Source: Arenimonas sp.
GTDB lineage: Bacteria > Pseudomonadota > Gammaproteobacteria > Xanthomonadales > Xanthomonadaceae
Length of the DNA: 54,826 nucleotides
Assembly: GCF_022842045.1 (NCBI RefSeq)
Contig: NZ_JALHQI010000012.1
Coordinates: forward strand, 1-54,826
Direction: 5' to 3'
Shown here: piece by piece, positions 25,551 to 33,107 of the stretch
Position numbering within the stretch: position 1 is the first letter of the stretch
Layout: the number at the start of each line of letters is the position of its first letter
Made by a program: the position numbers and the translations under genes
The notes under the pieces: model-generated
The model's database searches: none
The model's input: only the letters and a program-made list of their open reading frames with translations
What the model was told of the DNA's origin: nothing

Positions 25551-28500
25551 ATGGACGCTTTTACGTCGGTCCGCCTCAAAGCACAGCGGCAGCGCGAACA
25601 CCTCATCACCAAACACAGCTGCAGCGAGGATGCCCCCTCGCTGCTGGCCGCGGCGATGCGCGACGCCGAGCTTCGCTTGCTGGTGGTCCCGGCCGACTTT
25701 CCGTTGTTGGGAGGAGGGCACGGCGCGTTGCAGCGCGTGCGTCGACGGGTTCTGATATCGGCGGATCTCCAACCGGAAATCCAGTCCTTTGTGCAGGCAC
25801 ACGAATACGCGCACTGGGTGATCGAGTCCCCGGCCGATCCGGTGCTGGTGAGCCAGGTCATCGATCCTGCCACGCCTGAACAAGCGACCCCGCTGGGCAT
25901 GGGCCGAGTCGAAGGCTATAGCGCCCAGGAGCTGCGCGAACGCTACGCCAATGTCTTCGCTCGCGAGTTTTTGTTGCCAACGATGCTGGCGCGCCGGATG
26001 TTTGTGGACCAGAAGTTGTCGGCTACTGATATCGCGGGGATCCTGAAGATCACCGTAGGTCTGGTTTACCAGCAGCTGCAATACGCTTTGCTGGTTCCCG
26101 AACCACCGCCGGCAAAGCCGGACAATCCGTTGCCGGACCTGGACGATTCCCAGCGTTCAGCGGCCCAGCACGAAGGCAGTGCCGCGCTAGTCGAGGCCGG
26201 GCCGGGTACGGGCAAGACGCGAACCCTGATCGGGCGCATTGAGCATCTGCTGGCCAATGGAGCCGATCCTCGATCGATCTTGGCGCTGACCTTTTCGAAC
26301 AAGGCTGCGCGCGAGATCAAAGAGCGCGTGGCTCGCGCAGTCCCCGCAGCCAATGAGTTGTGGGCCGGCACCTTCCATGCATTCGGCCTGGAGTTGCTGC
26401 GCAAACATGCGACGCGCGCGGGGTTGAAAGAGCCGGTGCGTCTGGTGGACCCGGCCGATGCCCTCGAACGCCTGGAGTCGCTGCTACCCGAGCTGGGACT
26501 GAACTACTACCTGCGCTTGAGCGATCCGCTGGTGTTGATTCAAAACGTCTTGGGCGCGATCTCCCGCGCCAAGGACGAGCTGTGCACGCCCGAGCAGTAC
26601 GCCGTGTTGGCCAAAAATATGCACCAGTCCGCGGGAACCGACCCGGCATTGCTGGAGGCGGCTGCGCGGGCCGCGGAGGTGGCCCGGGTTTACGCGCGTT
26701 ACGAGCTCATGCTCCGGCAGTTGGGCGCTGCGGATTTCGGCGACCTCATCTGGGGCGCCATCAAGCTGCTGGAGAACAACGGCGATCTGCTGGCCATGCT
26801 GCGGGCACAGTTTCCTCATGTGCTTGTCGACGAATACCAGGACGTCAATCGCGCCAGTTCGCGCTTGCTCAAGCTGATCGCCGGCGACGGCCAGAAGCTA
26901 TGGGTGGTGGGCGATGTGCGGCAGGCCATCTATCGGTTTCGGGGCGCTTCGCCCGCCAACATGCGGCTGTTTTCGCAGGATTTCCCCGGGGCTTCAATAT
27001 TGGAGTTGAAGTTCAATTACCGGTCCGGTCAGCGCATCGTCGACACCTACACGGATTTCGCGCGCAGCCTGTACGACCCGGTCTGGAACGCGGCACCGCA
27101 CCTGAAGGCGGTGCGCGGCGAGGGTCATCGGCCAAGCCTGATCATCGCTCCCAACCTCGACGCGGAAGTGGCAGCAATCGCGCAGGCCATCGAAGCCCAT
27201 CGCGCCCACGGCATTGCCTACCGCGACCAAGCCATCGTCGTGCGCACGCACACGCATGCCGAGCGCGTGGCGCTGCGCTTGCAAGCGCTGGGTGTCCCTT
27301 CCATGTACTTGGGCGACATCTTCGAACGCGACGAGGTTCGAAACCTCCTGGCCGTCGTCTCCTTCGCGGCCGAACCCAGTCGCGGCGCGCTATTGCGCTT
27401 GGCGCTGACGCAGACCTACCGCCTGCCTTTGGCGCAGGTGCGCGCCTTCCTGGATTTGGCACGCGGCGCCGAGCGATCGCCCCTGGAAGCACTGTCCGAT
27501 CCGGCGGTATTGGCCGACTGTCCCTCGACCGCTCGAGCAACCCTCGAGCGCCTGCGTGACGACCTGGCCGGTTTGTCGTTCAACAGCACCGTGGCCCAAA
27601 CGCTCAATCATGTTCTGTTCGAGCGCCGCGCGCTGATCGACGAAATCCTGGCGGTCCAAGGCGCACTGGGCGACCAGCGACGCCTGGCGATCTTCCAGTT
27701 GATGCAGTTTGCCGCCGAACACTTCGACGCGCGTGGGGGCAATCCCAAGAAGAACTTGCTGCGCTGGATCCGGCGACTGGAACAGTTCGGGGAAGAGAAG
27801 GCGCTGCGCGAGCTTCCCGCCGCGGCCGCTTCCATTGAGGCGGTGCGATTGATGACGGTGCACGCCAGCAAGGGATTGGAATTTCCAGTCGTCTACTTGC
27901 CGTATCTGGCGGCGACCCATTTTCCACAGCCCAAGAATCGCTATCGGAATTGTCCACCGCCCGACGGGATGTTGCGCGCGGAGGACGTGGACGATCAGTT
28001 TGAGGAAGAGAGCCTGTTCTATGTGGGCTTGTCGCGCGCACGCGACCACTTGGTCTTGTCGCATTCGGAAACGCTTTCAGGTCGAAATATCAAGGCCACC
28101 AGCTTCCTCGACACCGTCGCAGGGCACTTGACGCAATCGCGGGCCACCGCGCTCGATCGGGCGTTGGTGGGCGATGAGCTGCCATTGCTTCCGGAACTCA
28201 AGCTCGCCCCGGACATTCATGATGCCAAGGACCTGGACCAGTACGAGCGCTGTCCGCGCAAATACGCCTACGCTCGCAGTTTGGGGCTTCGCGCCGGTGG
28301 AGATGATGATGGCTACGTGCGCTTCCACCGCGCGGTGTCCGCCGTGCTGTCGTGGGCGATCGCCGGGCGCGCCGAACGGGCTGTGCCCTTAGACGAATAC
28401 TGGCCGCGGCTCGAAGCGGTTTGGGCCGAACACAAGTTGAGCGAGCATGCCTTCGCGCCCGTCTACAAAGACTTCGCCGTCCGCATGCTCACCGTCGCGG

Positions 28501-28913
28501 AGGCGCATCTGCGCGCACCCGGGGCGGCCGCACACGATATCGAGCTCCCAGTGGGCGGGATCAAGGTCAAGGTCCGCCTAGACCACGCGGAATCCAGCGA
28601 CGGAGGCGTGGTGCGTCGCTACAAAACCGGACGACGGCCGAAGAAGGTCGACCCCGATCTCACCGATGCCTTGCGCCTGATGGCAGGTCGGCACGTTTAC
28701 GGGCCAAGGGCGCGACTGCAGGTCCATTTCCTCAGCTCCGAAGACGTCGTCGACGTGGAGATTAAGGACAAGGCGCTGGAGAACCGGGTCGCCAAAGTCC
28801 GCGAGATCGCCCAGAACATCGCCACGGGCAAGTTTCCGGTGACCACCAACGTCGACCAATGTCCGCGTTGTCCTTTCTTCTTCTTGTGCCCGGCTGTTCC
28901 CGAGGTGGAGTAG
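25551..28913 (+). CDS. ImmA/IrrE metallopeptidase - UvrD/Rep helicase - PD-(D/E)XK nuclease fusion
   Basis: An 1120-residue multidomain protein. Residues 1-185 form an ImmA/IrrE-like zinc protease with HEYAH at 84-88 and ERYANVFAREFLLP downstream. Residues about 195-840 are a superfamily 1 helicase: EAGPGTGKTRT (Walker A, 217-223), DEYQD near 427, VGDVRQAIYRFRGA, LKFNYRSGQRI, VHASKGLEFPVV near 772 and YVGLSRARDHL near 824. Residues about 890-1115 resemble a Cas4/AddB-type nuclease with CPRKYAY and CPRCPFFFLC (possible Fe-S cysteines). Its DYKTG motif reads RYKTG, so one catalytic acid looks replaced. It precedes the ubiquitin-like genes by 92 bases. Confidence 0.85.
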   Translation: MDAFTSVRLKAQRQREHLITKHSCSEDAPSLLAAAMRDAELRLLVVPADFPLLGGGHGALQRVRRRVLISADLQPEIQSFVQAHEYAHWVIESPADPVLVSQVIDPATPEQATPLGMGRVEGYSAQELRERYANVFAREFLLPTMLARRMFVDQKLSATDIAGILKITVGLVYQQLQYALLVPEPPPAKPDNPLPDLDDSQRSAAQHEGSAALVEAGPGTGKTRTLIGRIEHLLANGADPRSILALTFSNKAAREIKERVARAVPAANELWAGTFHAFGLELLRKHATRAGLKEPVRLVDPADALERLESLLPELGLNYYLRLSDPLVLIQNVLGAISRAKDELCTPEQYAVLAKNMHQSAGTDPALLEAAARAAEVARVYARYELMLRQLGAADFGDLIWGAIKLLENNGDLLAMLRAQFPHVLVDEYQDVNRASSRLLKLIAGDGQKLWVVGDVRQAIYRFRGASPANMRLFSQDFPGASILELKFNYRSGQRIVDTYTDFARSLYDPVWNAAPHLKAVRGEGHRPSLIIAPNLDAEVAAIAQAIEAHRAHGIAYRDQAIVVRTHTHAERVALRLQALGVPSMYLGDIFERDEVRNLLAVVSFAAEPSRGALLRLALTQTYRLPLAQVRAFLDLARGAERSPLEALSDPAVLADCPSTARATLERLRDDLAGLSFNSTVAQTLNHVLFERRALIDEILAVQGALGDQRRLAIFQLMQFAAEHFDARGGNPKKNLLRWIRRLEQFGEEKALRELPAAAASIEAVRLMTVHASKGLEFPVVYLPYLAATHFPQPKNRYRNCPPPDGMLRAEDVDDQFEEESLFYVGLSRARDHLVLSHSETLSGRNIKATSFLDTVAGHLTQSRATALDRALVGDELPLLPELKLAPDIHDAKDLDQYERCPRKYAYARSLGLRAGGDDDGYVRFHRAVSAVLSWAIAGRAERAVPLDEYWPRLEAVWAEHKLSEHAFAPVYKDFAVRMLTVAEAHLRAPGAAAHDIELPVGGIKVKVRLDHAESSDGGVVRRYKTGRRPKKVDPDLTDALRLMAGRHVYGPRARLQVHFLSSEDVVDVEIKDKALENRVAKVREIAQNIATGKFPVTTNVDQCPRCPFFFLCPAVPEVE

Positions 28914-28965
28914 CACAACACGGTTTCCGGTTTTTTCACGAAGCACTCGACTAGTTGTGTAACGG

Positions 28966-28983
28966 CGTTGGAATTGTCCAACG
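28966..28983. promoter_or_regulatory. perfect inverted repeat upstream of the ubiquitin-like gene
   Basis: CGTTGGA-ATTG-TCCAACG is an 18-base perfect palindrome with a 4-base centre. It lies 22 bases upstream of the GTG start of the ubiquitin-like gene, in the 92-base gap after the helicase. It could be an operator for a dimeric regulator, or an RNA hairpin that sets the stoichiometry of helicase and conjugation genes. Which one is unknown. Confidence 0.5.
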
Positions 28984-29005
28984 ACGAAATACAACGAGGT
29001 GTAGC

Positions 29006-29533
29006 GTGAAAAAGTTCAAGATCGTGTTGCAGTGCGAAGGTGCTGCGAAGGTGCTGGTCGGTGACTTCAAGGGCCAGCAGTCGGTGGGTGAGGCCCTGAA
29101 GGCGCTCGGCGCGCCCCACATGGGCGAGGAAGGCTACCTGGTGTTCGCCGAAGGCCGCGACGGGCCGATCGACTTGCACGTCCCAATCCAGACGCTGGCG
29201 GTAGGCAAGGAGGGCGACAAGGGCCAGGAAAAGGGCCAGGGCGAGGTCATCCGCCTGCACGAAGGACGTTGCCAGCGAGTAAGCGTGAGCGTCACCTTCA
29301 ACGGCGTGACGAAGTTGCGCGAGTTCCCGCCGGTGACACGCGTGAGCCACGTCCACCAGTGGGCCACGCACAACGCCTTCGACATGTCGCCGCGCGATGC
29401 GGCCGAGCACGTGCTCGAGCTGGTCGGCGGCGACGAGCGCCCGGATGCCGACACCCAGATCGGCACGCTGACCTCGGGCATGCTGTGCGCGGTGGCCTTC
29501 GACCTGGTGCCCTTCAAGCGCGTGGAGGGTTGA
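29006..29533 (+). CDS. bilA: ubiquitin-like protein of a Bil-type operon (tandem beta-grasp)
   Basis: A 175-residue protein with a GTG start preceded by GAGG. It appears to hold two domains: residues 1 to about 80 (KKFKIVLQCEGAAKVLVGDF) and about 90-175 (RVSVSVTFNGVTKLREFPPV, ending FDLVPFKRVEG). The tandem layout recalls ISG15-like BilA. The chain ends in a single exposed glycine, so it may be ready for activation without trimming. It is followed by E2-, JAB- and E1-like genes, and this context is the main evidence. The known role of the family is attachment to phage virion proteins such as tail fibres. Confidence 0.75.
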   Translation: MKKFKIVLQCEGAAKVLVGDFKGQQSVGEALKALGAPHMGEEGYLVFAEGRDGPIDLHVPIQTLAVGKEGDKGQEKGQGEVIRLHEGRCQRVSVSVTFNGVTKLREFPPVTRVSHVHQWATHNAFDMSPRDAAEHVLELVGGDERPDADTQIGTLTSGMLCAVAFDLVPFKRVEG

Positions 29534-29535
29534 GC

Positions 29536-29991
29536 ATGGCTTCCTTGGACCAGCAGGCCTTCGAGGCCGACGTGGAGTCCGGGGCCTTCCTCAACGGCTC
29601 GCTCACGGGCCGTTGGGAAGTGCAGTCGGTGCAGTGGCCGCACGCCTTCATCTGGGTGCGCGCCGGGAACGGCAATCGACTGCTGCTGCGTTTCGAACTC
29701 ACCAACTACCCGCGCCAGGCGCCCACCGCCGAGCCGTGGGATATCGAAACCAACGCGCCGCTGGCACCGGTGCGCTGGCCGCGCGGGGATGCGCGCGTAA
29801 CGGCCGCCTTCAACCCCAACTGGAACGCGCACGCGCTCTACATCCCCTGCGATCGCGTCGCGATCCAGGGCCACGAGGCCTGGCGCCACCAGCATCCGTC
29901 GATGCTGTGGGATCCGGCCGCCGGCATCCATCGCTACGTGCGCGTGGTGTCCGACCTTCTGGGATCGCCCGACTATGCCTGCGCCCACTGA
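29536..29991 (+). CDS. bilB: E2-like ubiquitin-conjugating protein of a Bil-type operon
   Basis: A 151-residue protein starting 2 bases after the ubiquitin-like gene. It shows an E2-like pattern: a strand LLLRFELTNYPRQAPTAEPW, then NWNAHALYIPCDRVAIQGHE with a single well-placed cysteine (Cys105) as the probable thioester residue, then HPSMLWDPAAGIHRYVRVV. Prokaryotic E2-like families share this IPCDR neighbourhood. It should take the activated ubiquitin-like protein from the E1-like enzyme. A second cysteine lies only at the extreme C-terminus. No E3 gene is visible. Confidence 0.78.
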   Translation: MASLDQQAFEADVESGAFLNGSLTGRWEVQSVQWPHAFIWVRAGNGNRLLLRFELTNYPRQAPTAEPWDIETNAPLAPVRWPRGDARVTAAFNPNWNAHALYIPCDRVAIQGHEAWRHQHPSMLWDPAAGIHRYVRVVSDLLGSPDYACAH

Positions 29992-30463
29992 ACTGCGAAT
30001 CCCGGCGCCGCTGTGGAAGCAGCTGATCGAGCAGCTGCACGCGCGCACAGGCGGCGAGCGCCACGAATCCGGGGCGTTCTTGCTCGGCCACATCACCGAA
30101 CAAGGACGCCAGGTCATGCAGGTGCTGTATTTCGACGACCTGCACCCTGAGGTGCATGCGCGCGGAGTGGTGGAACTACCCGCGGCAGCGTTCCGATCCC
30201 TGTGGGCGATCGTGCGCGAACGCGGCCTGCAGGTGGTGGCGGACGTGCACACTCATCCTTACGGGGCGCGGCAAAGCGAGATCGATCGCAAGAACCCGCT
30301 GATCGCTACGCGCGGTCACATCGCCTTAATCGTACCCAACTTCGCGCGCCCGCCGCTCGAGCGCGAGGCGCTGGGGATCTACATCTACGAAGGCGACCAC
30401 CAGTGGCAGACCCTGTACGGCGGCGGACACCGCTTCCTCGTCTTGGAGAATAAACATGACTGA
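29975..30463 (+). CDS. bilC: JAB/JAMM (MPN+) metallopeptidase of a Bil-type operon
   Basis: A 162-residue protein with a complete JAMM zinc site: Glu31 in HESGAFLLGH, then VHTHPYGARQSEID with His92, His94, Ser101 and Asp104. Such peptidases remove or process ubiquitin-like proteins at their C-terminal glycine. Because the partner already ends in glycine, its main role here may be deconjugation rather than precursor trimming. The gene overlaps the E2-like gene by 17 bases and the E1-like gene by 8. Confidence 0.9.
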   Translation: MPAPTELRIPAPLWKQLIEQLHARTGGERHESGAFLLGHITEQGRQVMQVLYFDDLHPEVHARGVVELPAAAFRSLWAIVRERGLQVVADVHTHPYGARQSEIDRKNPLIATRGHIALIVPNFARPPLEREALGIYIYEGDHQWQTLYGGGHRFLVLENKHD

Positions 30464-31841
30464 GTCGATGGAACACATGGCCGAGCGCATGAGCCGCGTG
30501 CTCAAACTCGCCCTCGACACCGGGGAGGCCGCCAGCGAAGCCGAAGCGTTGGAGATTTTCTCGCGCTATCGTGTGCAGCTGGTGTTCGGTGCGGACTTGG
30601 GCGAGATGGGCCAGGTGGCGCTGCTCACCGCCGTGGCCACGGCCATGCCATGCCTGCTGGGCGGAGTGACGATCATCGGTCCCGACCAGCCGCTGCGGGC
30701 GCGCTGGCGTGGGCACCCCGATACGCCAGCGCCTACGCAGTTGATCGCCGCGCTCGAATCCTTCGGTGCATCCCGCGCCACCCGCATCGATCCGCAGGTG
30801 CCTTGCATCGCCCTCGGTGGGGAGGAGGTGCCGGCGGGGTGGGGCATCCGCGCGACCTTCGATGGCTGGACGGCGGCCGTGCTGCCGCTGGCGGGCGAGC
30901 GGCTGGCTGAGCAGGGCAACTGCGCACCAGCCGCCATCCTCGCCGGCGCGATGGCGGTCGCGGAAATCTTCCAGCACTACCGCGGCACGCAACCGCTGGC
31001 TTGCCACCGCACCATCGGGTGGTCGCTATGGGAGCCGTGGTCGCCGTGGACGAACGCGTCTCGCGGACCGCGCCTGACGTCGCTGCCGCAATCGGCATGG
31101 CTGGTGGGACTGGGCAATTTGGGGCAGGCCTATCTGTGGAATTTCGGATTGCTGCCGTACGGCGACGACGAGCTCGAGCTGGTACTCCAGGACTTTGACT
31201 TCGTGTCCACCGCCAACCGCAGCACGTCGCTGCTCACGCGCGAACGCGATGTCGGACGCCGCAAGACCCGCCTGGCGGCCGCCTGGGCCGAACATCGCGG
31301 CTTTCGCACCGCGCTGATCGAGCGCGCCTTCGCCGCCAACGTCACCGTGAGCGGCGAGGAGCCGGCCGTGGCGCTGATCGGTGTCGACAATCCGGCCGCT
31401 CGACGTCTGGTGGAAAACGTCGGCTTCTCTCGCATCATCGACGCCGGCTTGGGGCGTGGGCCAAGCGATTACCTCGGCATCACCCTGCACACCTTTCCTG
31501 CTTCGCGCCCAGCCGACGAATGTTGGCGCGAATCGACAGCGCCCAGCATCGATCCCGCGCAAGCCACCGCCAGGAAGAAGGCCTACGAGAGCATGGACGC
31601 CAGCCGCAAGGATCGATGCGGCGTACTGCGACTGGCTGGGCGCAGCATCGCCACGCCTTTTACGGGCGCGGCGGCGGGCGCGCTGGCCGTCGGTGAACTG
31701 CTCCGGCTGTGCCACGGAGGCGCACGCGTGGAATACACGGCATGGCACCTGGCGCATCCGGACAATCGCCTAGTGCTCCCGGGCGAACCGTGGTCGGTGA
31801 TTAATCCCGGGCTGGTCATGCCGGCGTTTGAGTCCGCGTAG
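30456..31841 (+). CDS. bilD: E1-like (ThiF-fold) activating enzyme with an inactive plus an active adenylation domain
   Basis: A 461-residue protein. The C-terminal half is an active ThiF/MoeB adenylation domain: VGLGNLGQAYLW (GxGxxG at 218-223), QDFDFVSTANR (Asp248, Asn254, Arg255), Lys270 in VGRRKT, and a probable catalytic cysteine, Cys388, in KDRCGVLRLAG. The N-terminal half contains FGADLGEMGQVALLTAVA, a degenerate glycine loop, and GGVTIIGPDQPL, suggesting a decayed Rossmann domain. This inactive-active pairing in one chain recalls eukaryotic E1 enzymes. It should adenylate the ubiquitin-like protein and pass it to the E2. Confidence 0.85.
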   Translation: MTESMEHMAERMSRVLKLALDTGEAASEAEALEIFSRYRVQLVFGADLGEMGQVALLTAVATAMPCLLGGVTIIGPDQPLRARWRGHPDTPAPTQLIAALESFGASRATRIDPQVPCIALGGEEVPAGWGIRATFDGWTAAVLPLAGERLAEQGNCAPAAILAGAMAVAEIFQHYRGTQPLACHRTIGWSLWEPWSPWTNASRGPRLTSLPQSAWLVGLGNLGQAYLWNFGLLPYGDDELELVLQDFDFVSTANRSTSLLTRERDVGRRKTRLAAAWAEHRGFRTALIERAFAANVTVSGEEPAVALIGVDNPAARRLVENVGFSRIIDAGLGRGPSDYLGITLHTFPASRPADECWRESTAPSIDPAQATARKKAYESMDASRKDRCGVLRLAGRSIATPFTGAAAGALAVGELLRLCHGGARVEYTAWHLAHPDNRLVLPGEPWSVINPGLVMPAFESA

Positions 31842-31901
31842 AGCGCACCCACGTGCAAAGAATCGCCGTACACTCCAGAGGCGATTTGACGTAGCAACAC
31901 C

Positions 31902-32098
31902 GTCCTAGTCGACACGATTCAGCGCTTCAAAGGACTTGAGTCGCCGGTCGTCATCCTCTGGGGTCTGGATACGATCGATTTGGCTCGCAGCGAGGAGTTG
32001 CACTTTGTCGGAATGAGCAGCGCAAAGTCCTGCTGGTTGTCGTCGGGAGCGATGCAACATGCTCGATGATCAAGGCTCACCCGCCGGATCGCCCGTGA
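31902..32098 (+). pseudogene. remnant of a UvrD-type helicase C-terminus, frameshifted
   Basis: The frame from 31902 encodes IQRFKGLESPVVILWG and EELHFVGMSSAKS, the motif V/VI region of a UvrD- or NERD-type helicase. After 32027 the frame breaks; one base earlier or later restores LLVVVGSDATCSMIKA, ending at the TGA at 32096. It therefore looks like a decayed gene fragment with a one-base loss. It differs from the neighbouring helicase (VHASKGLEFP), so it is not a duplicate of it. The rest of 31842-32165 has no gene. Confidence 0.75.
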
Positions 32099-32138
32099 AT
32101 GTCCGCTTCGGGTCGGAAGCTGCCCTAGCGCCAGGTCC

Positions 32139-32159
32139 ACGTCCGACTGGAGCGGACGT
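32139..32159 (-). terminator. hairpin beyond the end of the NAD operon
   Basis: ACGTCCG and CGGACGT form a perfect 7-base-pair stem with a 7-base loop, 7 bases beyond the stop codon of the NAD-kinase-like gene. No T-run follows on the coding strand. GTCCGCT near 32101 could also pair with the outer arm, giving a larger alternative structure. Confidence 0.4.
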
Positions 32160-32165
32160 AGGTCA

Positions 32166-33104
32166 TCAGGTCAACACATGGCCACGCTGGGGCGCCACCT
32201 CGATGCGCGCCTCCAGCCCCGACCGGAACTCCAGGCCGTCGGCCTCGATGCCGTCGCTGAAGATCACGCCGCCCTCGGGCATCAGCGACCGGATTCGCAG
32301 GCAGGCCCCGCCCTCGACCTGCCCGAACACCATCCCGGCCTGGCTCCAGCGCCCGGGGAAGGGCTCGCGCACGCTGTACACCAGCCGGCGGGCGTCCCAG
32401 GGCAACCCCTTGAGCCGCAGCGATTCCACGCCGGGCGCCAGCCGCCCGCCGGACACGCCGCTGGCGCCGGTCAGCACGCTGCGCAGCCAGCCCGTCGAGC
32501 CCAGCCCGGTGGACACGATCACGCCGCTGGACGACTGCCGCTCGTGCCGGTCGCCGTGGGCGATTTCGTAGCGGGCCGAGACATGGCCCCGCGTGCCCAC
32601 GAAGAAGTCGTTCACCGCCAGCAGCGTCTGGCCGTCGGTGAGCGTGGCCAGGGCCATGGTCACTTCGCGCACCTTGCGGCGCCCGGCCCAGACGTCGCGC
32701 AGCACGGCGGGCAGGTCGGGCACGGCGAAGGGCAGCAGCACGCCGTCCCAGCGCGCGGGGTCCGGGTTGATGGCCAGCACCGGCTGGCCGTGGCGCAGGT
32801 ACTTGAGCGTGTTGGCCACCAGCCCGTCCTGCCCCAGCACGACCACGGTGGCGGCCGGCGGGAACAGGAAATTGGGCAGGAAACCGCGGTCGAGCCGCTG
32901 CAGCCGGCCCTGCCCTTCCAGCACCGCCTCGGTGGCCCGCACGGCGGCGCGGTACACCTCGTCCTCGGCCAGAAAATCGCCGAAGTCCATGCCCAGGTGT
33001 TCGGCCTGGAACTTCGCCTGTTCGATCGTGTTGTAGCGGTCCACCATTTCCTGCAGCCGCGTGCGCCGCGTCACCAGGATGATCTTGCGGTCGGCGTCGG
33101 CCAT
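32166..33104 (-). CDS. NAD-kinase-like protein
   Basis: A 312-residue protein with an NAD/sphingosine kinase-type fold pattern: VVVLGQDGLVANTLKYL in place of the usual GGDGT motif, NDFFVGTRGHVSARYEI, and VSTGLGSTGW, matching the GSTAY-like glycine loop. NAD kinases phosphorylate NAD to NADP. The altered first motif leaves activity uncertain. It is the last gene of the leftward NAD operon, 3 bases after the SPFH gene, which supports a pyridine-nucleotide role. Confidence 0.72.
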   Translation of the reverse strand: MADADRKIILVTRRTRLQEMVDRYNTIEQAKFQAEHLGMDFGDFLAEDEVYRAAVRATEAVLEGQGRLQRLDRGFLPNFLFPPAATVVVLGQDGLVANTLKYLRHGQPVLAINPDPARWDGVLLPFAVPDLPAVLRDVWAGRRKVREVTMALATLTDGQTLLAVNDFFVGTRGHVSARYEIAHGDRHERQSSSGVIVSTGLGSTGWLRSVLTGASGVSGGRLAPGVESLRLKGLPWDARRLVYSVREPFPGRWSQAGMVFGQVEGGACLRIRSLMPEGGVIFSDGIEADGLEFRSGLEARIEVAPQRGHVLT

Positions 33105-33107
33105 GGC

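Noticed and set aside
24088-31841. A type II CBASS system
   Set aside because: E1, E2 and JAB genes occur in CBASS, but no CD-NTase cyclase and no effector gene is present, and a separate ubiquitin-like gene is.
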